A stretch of 64,000 nucleotides of DNA. It comes from Vandiemenella viatica. Lineage: Eukaryota; Arthropoda; Insecta; Orthoptera; Morabidae. Of this stretch, positions 47,006 to 56,613 are shown piece by piece (the first letter of the stretch is position 1; each line of letters begins with the position of its first letter). The DNA lies in assembly GCA_031002005.1 (NCBI GenBank), contig CM061919.1, positions 20,407,687-20,471,686 on the forward strand, given 5' to 3'. The position numbers and the translations under genes are program-made. The notes below the pieces were generated by a model. That model had not been told where the DNA came from. It worked only from the letters and a program-made list of their open reading frames with translations, and did no database searches.

Positions 47006-47394
47006 TCTTCTTACATAATAACCACGCATTGTCTAGAAGATATAACGCCCTATACACTCAACTAATATTGGACACCCCTCCCTGTGAACAAAGTAACTTC
47101 ACTATAGTCGGCCTACTTAGTACTCATACGCGTTACTAACTGGCACCAAACAAATATATATTTGTCAGATCGGGGGGATCTGCGAGATATATTTGAAGGC
47201 AGCCAGTCGCCTTTTTGTTCAAAATATTGTCTTAAGTTTTTAATGGCATTCCCTCTATAGCCATTCATCCAGCTAAGCCTTTTTATGTGATAATCCTGTC
47301 TACTGATGCTTTTTGCTCATACTAGTGAAAGACGGCGTAAGACATACACAACACTTACTTAAACTAGCACCCATGCTCATGGCCGGACTCGTGC
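47006..47394. other. Non-coding stretch, nothing recognised
   Basis: No recognised element or frame. Confidence 0.3.
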
Positions 47395-47640
47395 CAGTGA
47401 CCGAGAGTCCAGGTAACGCTCAAGCCTCGCATTCGGTATGACACTGATTCAAATCTTAGTCCATCCATCCGGATTAAGATATTGCATGATTATTTGAAAT
47501 CATTCTGTGAGTGCTGAGATAGTTACGTAAAAATGAAATGACTGCGTTCCTACCTGATTCGTTCTTTTTTTTTCCCCTCTAATGATTTCGACGTCAACCA
47601 GCCCTAAGGAAAAAATAACACCGAACTGGCGACTATCCAC
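47395..47640 (+). repeat. SINE, strongly diverged
   Basis: CCTCGCATTCGGTATGACAC, a B-box-like GATTCAAATC and the body order of the family are recognisable, ending 'TTCGACGTCAACCAGCCCTAA'-like. Confidence 0.6.
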
Positions 47641-47849
47641 ATGTGGAACCAAATCTCTAGTTCATTCGCTATTGTGATTGGCAGTTGAAAAAGATAAATC
47701 CAACAAGGAAAAGGTCCAAAACCACAGAGAAGTAATTATTATTTGAGAAATTTCTTGTGATTAAATCGTGGTGTCAAGTGCTTTTGTTTTAATCCACACT
47801 GATATTCGCTAGAATTTTTATAAAAAGTTATTTATTTTTTGCTTCTGGC

Positions 47850-47955
47850 TTCACAACTCGACGAGATCGTTAGAGGTAAGAATGGATTGATGGTAAGAAA
47901 GGATTGATGGCAAGGAATGGAGATGAATTCGGTCATAGCATTTTGAGGGAAACCA
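47850..47955 (-). repeat. SINE 3' fragment cut by LINE
   Basis: Tail-side body blocks (GGCAAGGAATGG, AATTCGGTCATAGC) stop abruptly where LINE sequence begins. Confidence 0.6.
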
Positions 47956-50118
47956 TTCTGACAGAGATAGAGGAGCAATTGGTAGAGGAGTTTTCATACT
48001 AGTTAGCAAAAACTGCCACAGTTCACTGGCCCATGACTTGGGTTAGATTTCTGGGGTAATAAAATAGAAAAAATCAGAGTTTTGGCTGTTTACCGCAGTG
48101 GAAGAATGACAGATGAAGATGAGGCTCTTGGGGAGAAATTAAATTCATACTCAGATTTAAGAGGTGAGAAGAGAATGATCATCATTACTGGGGATTTAAA
48201 TTTACCAGGTGTAAACTGGGAAGGAAATAAGATAAATAACACAAGGAAACAAAGATTTGCACAAGTGGTTGAGCAAAATACTAGGGGACAAAATATTTTT
48301 GATATATTTCTAATTAAGTCCGATGAAAAACTTGTGGGGTGTCAAGTAACTGAAGGAATAAGTGATCATGACGCAGTTCTGATGGATATTAGGGGATTCA
48401 GTAAACCAGCAGCAAAAATTGAAGGGGGAAATATAAAAAAGGCACAGCTTTCAAATTTGAAGAGGTATTTCGGAGAACTATTCAGCAAGTGGAAGGAAGG
48501 CACAAGTACATTAGAGTCAAGGTGGGAAGAGTTCAAGGAGATAATAAGAAAGGGAGAAGAAAAATTTATTCCAAGGCAGAAAATAAAGAGAAGTAGAGAA
48601 CCTATGTACTATAATAGGGAAGTGAGGAGGTCAAAGAGGTTGGCAAGAAGAGAACATAACAGAGTTAAGAGACAGCAGGGTAGTAGGGAATATTTGAAAC
48701 AACTAAACAAGGACTTAATAAGAGCAAAGAAAGTGGCTAAAGATGGGTTTATGAAGAGTATTGTCAGTGCAGGAGGACCATGACTGATGCATCTTAAATT
48801 TTCTATGGCTATATCAGAAAACTGAGGTGAAGGGAAGGAATAGAGATGCTAATAGATAAGGATGGAGAAGAAGTTTACTGAGGATTTGAAAAAGGCAGAG
48901 ATTTTAAGTAACTGGTTCAGTGAAAACATTAGGACAATGAATCAGAAACGGGAGGATCTAATTCGCAGAACGAGCTTAACAACACAATTAGAAATAACAA
49001 AAAATATTAACTTCATCCTGAGGAAATCATGAAGGAAATAAGAAAGCTGAAGAAACATAAAGGGGCTGGTGTAGATAATATTTACTACAGATATCTTACA
49101 GATAGCCGATGTGACATTGTACCTTATCTTGAAACATTATTTAAATTGAGTCTGGATTACTTGCTGCTTACCACAGGGCTGGAAAAGTGCAATAGTAGTA
49201 CCAGTACTTAAAGGAGGAGTGAGAAACAGAGTTAAGAATTACAGGCCAATCAGTTTGACATCAGTGGTAGGTAAATAATGGAAAGATTGATATGCAACCA
49301 CATCAGAAATATATGTGAGGAACGTAAGCGGTTTTTCAAGCAGCCAACATGGGTTCAGATAACGATATTCATACGAATCTCAGTTGGTGGTGTCACTGTT
49401 TTGTAGGATGGCTGTGTGTATAGTCTGTACTCAGTCACATTAGCTAAGATTTGCGACGTATTCTTATTGCGCCTCGCCGCTAGTCTTCTGTGCTTGTCTG
49501 ACACCTAAAAATTATTATCTGTGGGCTTCATGGGAACGGAGAATCATACGGGCTTTGCATTCGTCGAATGAAATACTTAAGTCATTAGACTTGATGTTTA
49601 TTGCAACATTGAGTAATTTGTCACAAGGAAAATATATCTGCGATTCCACGCGACTTAATGCCTTCGTATCAAATACAGGAATGGGAGAGGGTGCAAAAAA
49701 GGGCTGCTAGATCTGTTCCTGGAAACTATCGCAGAATGCAATCAGTGATGGATGTGATAAAGGAGCTGGAATGGGATTCATTGCAAGACAGGATGAGGAT
49801 GAGGAGGTCATGGGAGTGTACAGGGCGTATACTGGCGATGAAGCATGGAAAGGTATTGGAGTAGGTATGAAAAGTAGTACATGGAAGGGAAAAGATGACC
49901 ATGACCAAAAGCTGTCACTAGACTTCAGGCACAAGGGTGTGGAAAGATTCTCTTTTTTAGGTAAGGGTGTCAGGGATTGGAATGAGTTACCAAGAGAAAT
50001 TATGAATAATTTACCGACAGCGTTGAAAGAAATTAAAGATAAAATTTGTAAATGGCAAATGTAGATGGGTGCATGATAGGGGAAGATGTGTATGGAAATT
50101 GCCACCGGAACCTATGCT
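47956..50118 (+). mobile_element. CR1/L2-like LINE with internal replacement
   Basis: Endonuclease, start of RT and C-terminal end on the plus strand. The RT core between about 49350 and 49650 is missing and replaced by unrelated sequence. The 3' end (GGAAATTGCCACCGG) matches the end of the LINE at 54740-55613. Confidence 0.8.
48010..50064 (+). pseudogene. LINE pol: endonuclease and partial RT
   Basis: 48082-48783 is one long open frame with the endonuclease signatures IITGDLNLPGVNW and GISDHDAVL (the catalytic SDH box), then a basic linker. 49029-49211 starts the RT (KKHKGAGVDNI), followed in another frame by VKNYRPISLTSV near 49235. Then come about 300 bp with no RT sequence, so the PQGS and YADD motifs are absent. 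49658-49864 (VQKRAARSVPGNYRR) and, one frame over, 49771-50064 (GVRDWNELPREI) give the C-terminal end. The first frame is well kept for a dead element, so the endonuclease part is fairly young. Confidence 0.82.
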
Positions 50119-50129
50119 TCATCATATAT

Positions 50130-51410
50130 ATTATTTCTATAAGGTATTTTTTTGTCACAAGCCTGTATCTTCCTTCATACTTAACCGAAATCAAAGAATG
50201 AGGTGTCATTTTAAAGCATATGGTCTCCACTTTCGTCACATCATAATTTAAGAAATGAAGTTTTCGTAATTCGACCCTTGAAGGGCAAAAATGTCAATAT
50301 TTCTAAAATGCTGTTTTCTGTGTTACGAGTCATTTATCTTCCTGGATACCTATCTGAAATCGTTTAATGAAGTATCATTTTAAAGATTAAGATCTCCGCT
50401 TTAGTAACGTCATATATTAAGATATAATTTTTTCGGAATTCGACCCTTAAGGAGCAAAAGTATCAATATTTTTCCAGTACGTTTTTGTGTCACGAGCGAT
50501 TTATCTCCCTTAATATCTAACCGATATAGATAAACTAGGTATCATACCAAAATCTATAAATGAGGTAGGATTATGAGGAGCAATCTCTCAACTTATTTTA
50601 AGAAAGAATGTTTTTGGAATTCAACCCTTAAAGGGAAAGAGTAAAATTTTTATATAATGCATTTTTGTGTCACGAACGATTTATCTCCCTTAATATCTAA
50701 ACGATATAGATAAATGAGGTTATATGAAAGACTAAGGTCTCCGCCGTGGTAACATTATATTTTAAGAAAGGAATTTTTTGTAATTCGAACCTTAAAGGGC
50801 AATAATGTCAATTTTCTAAAATGCGTTTTTTGTATCTCCAGCCATTTATGTCCCTTGAAAATTAAACAAAATTGATAAACGAGGTATCATTTAAGAGATT
50901 GAGGTCTTCGTAATGTCTTCGGTTCAGTTATCACATTTTAAGAAAGAAATTTTTAAAAAGGGGAAAAAATTTACCAATTTTTCTCGTCACCAGCTATTTA
51001 TGTCCCTTGATACCTAACCGAAGTCAATAAATGAGGTATCGATTTAAATATTAAATTATCTGCTATGGTCACATCATATTTTAAGAAAGAACTTTCTCCA
51101 AATTCAACCGTTAAGGGGCAATAATATCATCATTTCTCTAAACTTTTTTTTTTTTTTTTTACTTCGCTCGATAACTAACCGAAGTTGATAAATGAGGCAT
51201 CATTTTATAGACCAAGGTGGCTTCACACCATGATTTATAAAAGGATTTTTTTGGAATTCGACCCATAAAGGGCAAAAGTGTCACTATTATTTATACAACA
51301 TGTTACCTAGCCGAAATCGATAAATGACATATAGTTTTAAAAATTAAGGTCTCCAGGTGGGTAAAATCATAAAATAAGAAAGAATTTTTCGGAATTTGGT
51401 GCTTAAAGTG
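50130..51410 (+). repeat. Tandem array, about 167-bp unit
   Basis: About seven or eight diverged units. Starts of the conserved TGA(G/A)GT(G/A)TCATTTTAAAG block are at 50199, 50368 and about 50534, then later less regular. Each unit also has a GGAATTCGACCC(T/A)TAA(A/G)GGGCAA block and a 'GTCACGAGC.ATTTATC' block. The array ends just before the Helitron 3' region. Confidence 0.8.
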
Positions 51411-51862
51411 GTAGCGCGTATGAGACTGTTCAGATCGAAGTCCCTAGACAGCAGCAGCGGATATCACAGAGATGTCAAAAATATTTTTATTCAATAAGTA
51501 GTATTACGGATATTTTTTTTCTGTTACGGAAACACAGTCATTTTGCTATACAATTCCAATGTAAACATTTTATTCGCACAGCAACAAATATTTCAGAGAC
51601 GTTGATATGTTGTGTGCATTTTGTTCAGGTTGGTTTTATTCTGGTAAGGTCAGTGACAGTTTGTCATAAATACAGAGTGTTTTAAATTTTCCTAACTTTT
51701 TCGTAATATGTTGTGAGTATTTTGATGCGTAGCCTACCTAATACACTTAAAAAATATATATATTTGCTACAAAATTACGGTTCTACTTTTCATTACATTG
51801 CAAGCATTCAACCTCACTATTCATCGAATTTTATTCGCGAAATTTTCGCACGGGTCGTCTAG
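51411..51862 (+). mobile_element. Helitron 3' region and terminus
   Basis: Ends CGCACGGGTCGTCTAG before T, preceded by the perfect palindrome GCGAAATTTTCGC (51837-51849), the hairpin expected about 10 bp before a Helitron end. The tandem array at 50130-51410 is probably inside this Helitron. The 5' end is not resolved. Confidence 0.7.
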
Positions 51863-51884
51863 TTGCAATTAAATTAAATTAAAT

Positions 51885-51998
51885 TCTCCTGGGGAGATTT
51901 CGGGAACCATCGAAAACCCAAATAGAGATATGCCGGACGGAGATTCGAATCCACGTAAGCCAGGTCTGAGTGTTACCGTACACACCCACCACGTTCGG
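51885..51998 (-). repeat. SINE fragment 1
   Basis: Head and first body part on the minus strand (GGATTCGAATCTCCGTCCGG), directly after the Helitron end. Confidence 0.75.
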
Positions 51999-52047
51999 TT
52001 GTTTTCTTCATCCTCATCATCATCTTCTTCTTCTCTTCGACGACAAT

Positions 52048-52160
52048 GGATCAATTGGAGAGATTTATCGAAACCGTGGAAAACTGCAATTGGTTGTCCG
52101 ACGGGTATGAATGCGCGTCCTCCCGAATGCCAGGCAGGAGGGTTACCTCTAACCTATAGG
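52048..52160 (-). repeat. SINE fragment 2
   Basis: A second, more diverged head and body on the minus strand (GTCCGACGGGTATGAATGCG region), about 50 bp from fragment 1. Confidence 0.65.
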
Positions 52161-52293
52161 GCTTGGAAGGAAAGAAGTAATTTTTGACACAAAACTTTAA
52201 AAAAGTATCAGTGTTAGTTAGAAACAAAGGGAGATATGAAAGGTTTCCTACTTCCATTCTTTCAGCTTTATAATCTGGAACCACTAATTCACA

Positions 52294-52680
52294 ATGCAGA
52301 CGGATTTACTGTTATTAATTATTATTATTACAACTAAAACTGTTGCTACTACGATCAAGTTAAGGTTTCCTTCTAAATATGTTATGGTGATAACAAAATT
52401 AAGGTGTTATTATTCCGAACCATTGAGGTATCTAGAAATAGTTAATTTATATTTCGTGACAGTTCACCATTTGAGTAGTTTCGTAAATGCAAGCTTAAAT
52501 TTTTGTGTATTTGTCACAAACAGTTCTGCAACGCTAGAATGTGTGAGAAGTCCATTTAAACTATCTTACTGGTTTTCCAAATTTTTATCCATGTATGATT
52601 TAGCGATTCTTTTCATTATTCATTATGTAATTGCGTTTGCTATAGAATTGGTAACTGTTTATTATTTTAAAAAAATTTAA
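52294..52680 (+). CDS. Unknown hydrophobic ORF, 128 codons
   Basis: An open frame with about three hydrophobic segments: residues 4-18, about 50-70 and about 100-122. A stretch in the middle (SSFVNASLNFCVF) is reminiscent of the NSSLNF.iY motif in the seventh membrane span of peptide GPCRs, but the usual continuation is absent, so this may be chance. It has no neighbours of the same kind and no clear promoter, and it lies between SINEs and a dispersed repeat. It could be a receptor pseudogene exon, part of a viral remnant, or a random frame in AT-rich DNA. Confidence 0.2.
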   Translation: MQTDLLLLIIIITTKTVATTIKLRFPSKYVMVITKLRCYYSEPLRYLEIVNLYFVTVHHLSSFVNASLNFCVFVTNSSATLECVRSPFKLSYWFSKFLSMYDLAILFIIHYVIAFAIELVTVYYFKKI

Positions 52681-52828
52681 AAAATGGCTACAAAAATTAA
52701 GAAAATAATCAATCGATTTCGTTATTTTAATAATTGTTATGAATGAATTCGTGATTATTTTTGCTGCAGAAGTCAGAACTTTGCCTCTGAGCGTCTGCGA
52801 GTCTCTTGCGTGTGTGCTCTTTTTTCTT

Positions 52829-52968
52829 AGTCTTGGGTATAAGAGATCTATTTTATCATGAATTTAGTGTACCACCTACCTGTAATGCTGTCCCATGAGG
52901 TAGTCGTGTCTAGAACGAAGCATAATAGAAAGGCGCGGGGTCTCGAGAATTCTGTCCCCGACTGTACA
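52829..52968 (+). repeat. Dispersed repeat of about 140 bp (copy 2)
   Basis: Same strand as and clearly similar to 7703-7853, sharing the core GTCCCATGAGGTAGTCGTGT and AACGAAGCATAATAGAAAGG-type sequence. It lies 130 bp from the Polinton-like genes. Confidence 0.65.
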
Positions 52969-53099
52969 TTATTCCCGCTGCAATACCAACGGTGAAGGTA
53001 AGTCACAAAAACTGTCGGAATATTTTACTAGAACGTTTTTGTATTTGATATACACAACCAAATGGTGTTCCAGAGTTTTCAACATTGCCCAAGTTCACG

Positions 53100-53800
53100 G
53101 TTCCACATGTACGTTCACGAATTTATTGAAGTAATGCATCAAGCACGAATGTGCAAACGCTTCACATGTCTATGTATATCTTCATCCGTCAGCCAGCAGC
53201 TGTGACGACTTTTTTTAATCCAGATTCATCTTTCCCGTACAGTCTCAAACATACACCTTTATCCCTCATTGTAAGGGCCTTCAACGTTTCGTTGTGTCAT
53301 TTCTTCTCAACCAACTGCTTATTCGCCTCTTTAGCCACTCTGACAGCTCTTATATTTTCCATCCTACCTGCTAGAGCACCGGCAGCTGACAAGCCGGCAA
53401 GTAATGGTATTAAGAGAAGGATACGCCCTTATTCTTTTTCTGCTACTTCGTTTTATTTGTCTTAATACCCCCACACAACTTTAACTTGGCATACGTGGCT
53501 CTATTAATCAAGAATGCCGCAGAACGTTCACTAAACTTTACATCATAAGCCTTCATTCTGTTTGAAGCCTTCTCTGCGAGTATGCATTTTCATCGGCTCT
53601 ATTTACCTCTTGTGCATAAGAAATATCGTGTTCCCTGCAGGCTTCATCAATTGGGTTGATTCCCTTCTACCCAAGTGTCAATCTTTTTTACAGTTTACTA
53701 CTGGGGCAAAAAATTGGGATATAGGTATATACGCCTCCAAAGACATCTTGTCGATTAGCTGGTTTAGAAAGACACGAACTTTCTTCTTCTTCCTCATATG
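53100..53800 (-). pseudogene. Polinton/adintovirus PLA2-like minor capsid protein, decayed
   Basis: On the minus strand, the upstream part (about 53660-53580) holds INPIDEACREHDISYAQE, the calcium/His-Asp core of the parvovirus-type phospholipase A2 fold, which also occurs in Polinton and adintovirus minor capsid proteins. Next (53560-53480), 'FSERSAAFLINRATYAKLKL' matches the following conserved helix of those proteins. Then (53420-53230) 'PLLAGLSAAGALAG', 'VAKEANKQLVEKK', 'HNETLKAL' and 'LYGKDESGL' match the typical Gly/Ala-rich and basic end. Frame changes and a stop after VEKK break it. PLA2 alone would also fit a densovirus VP1; the C-terminal half and the adjacent ATPase favour a Polinton. 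Confidence 0.7.
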
Positions 53801-53849
53801 AGACATTTTTATCGACTGACTTACTTTACATGTTCACGAACCATATATA

Positions 53850-54335
53850 TCGCTGGAGCAACTGCCAAGACAGTGAGGGCAATAGCGTGCGGTCCATCAA
53901 ATTGTGGGAAAACTAATCTTGTGCTCTCCGTGCTGGAACACACCAATGTACTTATTTTGAAAGTGTATACATGTTTTCCAAGTTGTTGTACTCGCGACAG
54001 TATCAGATACTATGGAAAATATTAGAACCCGTTAACAGAATTCAGTATTTAATATTTACCAATAATCAGCATATAGCCTTTCTAATGAAGCTCTGTCTAA
54101 ATCTGTCCTTGTAATTGACGATGTTTCGTGTGGGTAAACACAGATCAGTCAATTCTTTCTACTTTTCCCAGACATTAGAGACAATGCTAACTTGATCGTG
54201 CTCTTTAAACAAGACTGTATGAATCTCAAGCACATTTACAACGATCACGCCAACACCAGTGTGACGTTCAACGAGTTAAAAAACCTATGTAGTTACTCCT
54301 GGAATGAGTGTAAACGTGGTTTTATGTTATGGCAA
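53850..54335 (+). pseudogene. Polinton/adintovirus packaging ATPase (FtsK/A32-like), decayed
   Basis: The plus strand reads RAIACGPSNCGKTNLVLSVL (Walker A, 53865-53925), the family form of the genome-packaging ATPase of Polintons. After several stops, later blocks are recognisable in shifted frames near 54190-54310 ('HIYNDHANTSVTFNELKNLC', 'SWNECKRGFML'), in the right order for the C-terminal half. The central Walker B region is too decayed to confirm. It diverges from the minor capsid gene across 50 bp. The ATPase would pump DNA into the capsid. Confidence 0.72.
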
Positions 54336-54739
54336 AGACGGTGACATTTATCATGAAGTGTACCACAATTTATATGATTAAATAGCACAGCCCATTATTT
54401 AATTTTCTAAGTATGCGCAATTTTGGGAGATCTGCAGTGTATAAGATGTTAGTGTAGATGTACCCATCCTTCTTATGAAGGAGGGTAATTTGGAATGTCA
54501 AGCTAGAATACTCAAACGTGTAGCGAAAATCCCTGCCCCCCCCCCCCAAAAAAAAGACGATGCTGCAAATAAACGATACATTCAAGCTTCATACCGGGAT
54601 GACACTGATAAATCCTTGAGAGTGTTTTCCAAATGGAGAAGAAACTTTCTAATTTAGATGAAAAAGTTTGCTTGGATCAGGATGATTTTTCTTACTTTAA
54701 TTTATTTTTAACTTAGTTTAATTGGGATAGAGTGCTTTA
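54336..54739. other. Non-coding or decayed Polinton-side sequence
   Basis: A short plus-strand frame near 54475-54657 is basic and could be a further decayed Polinton gene, but there is no signature. A C run lies at 54536-54547. Confidence 0.3.
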
Positions 54740-55613
54740 TCCGGTGGTAATTTCTATACAAATCCATTTTCCCCTTTCCTTTTTTCCTCTACTATTTCTT
54801 TCAGCGTTTAGCTTTTAACTTTTCATCGTTTCGCTTGGTAACTTATTCCAGTCCCTGACCCCCTCAACTATCAAATAGAATCTTCCCACACCTTTATGCT
54901 TGAAATCGAGTGTCATAAGTGTGATTATGATCACCTTTCCTTTCCAAGCACCTTTCATAATTCTTTCATCAATATCTTTGCATGTATCATCACCAATAAA
55001 TGCCTTGTACACTCCCATGATTCTCTCCACCCTTTCCTGTCTTACAATGAATCACATTCCAGACCTTTTATCATATTACTTACTGATCGTGTTCTGAGGT
55101 AGCTAATTTGCTGAAACTGATCTAACAACTCTTCTTTGCAATCCCTCCAACACCTTTATTTGATACAAAACATGTGGGTCTCATACTACACTACCTTATT
55201 CAAGCAATTGTCTGACCAATGTTTTGTAAGCCAATTGCCTTTTAGTATCTTTCATCACTCTCTTCAACAAGTGAAGGATTTTAAAACCTTTTTCTACTAC
55301 CTGACCAATGTGTCCTGCCGAGTTGAGTTAGTTATCAAATATTATGCCAAGGTATTTACTTTTCAAGTCATCAACAAATAATTTTTTCCCCACCTTATAC
55401 CCACAATCAATCTTTAGTTTTTAATCTGTGTACCTGATAAGCTGACACCTGTTTGCATTTTGCTTTATCCCACGTTGACCTTCCTGGCTTGATATCATGT
55501 CCAGATCATTCTGTTTAGTCTTCTACCGGTTTTATCCACTTATACTGCATTATGTCACTTTAAACAACCTAACTTCTGATAGGAATCCACCAACACAATC
55601 ATTAAGTAGAATG
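54740..55613 (-). pseudogene. LINE pol C-terminal part (same family as 47956-50118)
   Basis: On the minus strand, from the gap edge: RT end (KYLGIIFDN near 55340), the 'QLAYKTLVRQLLE' block (about 55205), 'LQRRVVRSVSAN' (about 55120) and 'GVRDWNKLPSETMKS' (54850-54815), then the 3' end ATTACCACCGG. Many stops. It corresponds to exactly the RT end that the other copy (47956-50118) lacks, so the two overlap only at the C terminus. Confidence 0.75.
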
Positions 55614-56613
55614 NNNNNNNNNNNNNNNNNNNNNNNNNNNNNNNNNNNNNNNNNNNNNNNNNNNNNNNNNNNNNNNNNNNNNNNNNNNNNNNNNNNNNNN
55701 NNNNNNNNNNNNNNNNNNNNNNNNNNNNNNNNNNNNNNNNNNNNNNNNNNNNNNNNNNNNNNNNNNNNNNNNNNNNNNNNNNNNNNNNNNNNNNNNNNNN
55801 NNNNNNNNNNNNNNNNNNNNNNNNNNNNNNNNNNNNNNNNNNNNNNNNNNNNNNNNNNNNNNNNNNNNNNNNNNNNNNNNNNNNNNNNNNNNNNNNNNNN
55901 NNNNNNNNNNNNNNNNNNNNNNNNNNNNNNNNNNNNNNNNNNNNNNNNNNNNNNNNNNNNNNNNNNNNNNNNNNNNNNNNNNNNNNNNNNNNNNNNNNNN
56001 NNNNNNNNNNNNNNNNNNNNNNNNNNNNNNNNNNNNNNNNNNNNNNNNNNNNNNNNNNNNNNNNNNNNNNNNNNNNNNNNNNNNNNNNNNNNNNNNNNNN
56101 NNNNNNNNNNNNNNNNNNNNNNNNNNNNNNNNNNNNNNNNNNNNNNNNNNNNNNNNNNNNNNNNNNNNNNNNNNNNNNNNNNNNNNNNNNNNNNNNNNNN
56201 NNNNNNNNNNNNNNNNNNNNNNNNNNNNNNNNNNNNNNNNNNNNNNNNNNNNNNNNNNNNNNNNNNNNNNNNNNNNNNNNNNNNNNNNNNNNNNNNNNNN
56301 NNNNNNNNNNNNNNNNNNNNNNNNNNNNNNNNNNNNNNNNNNNNNNNNNNNNNNNNNNNNNNNNNNNNNNNNNNNNNNNNNNNNNNNNNNNNNNNNNNNN
56401 NNNNNNNNNNNNNNNNNNNNNNNNNNNNNNNNNNNNNNNNNNNNNNNNNNNNNNNNNNNNNNNNNNNNNNNNNNNNNNNNNNNNNNNNNNNNNNNNNNNN
56501 NNNNNNNNNNNNNNNNNNNNNNNNNNNNNNNNNNNNNNNNNNNNNNNNNNNNNNNNNNNNNNNNNNNNNNNNNNNNNNNNNNNNNNNNNNNNNNNNNNNN
56601 NNNNNNNNNNNNN
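55614..56613. other. Assembly gap, exactly 1,000 N
   Basis: A placeholder-size gap. LINE lies on the left and minus-strand Helitron on the right. Confidence 0.99.

Noticed and set aside
50130..51410. CRISPR-like array
   Set aside because: The units are long, diverged tandem repeats without spacers, in a eukaryotic genome.
53100..53800. PLA2 region as part of the densovirus VP1
   Set aside because: It is 25 kb away, and its C-terminal half and the adjacent packaging ATPase match Polinton/adintovirus proteins better.
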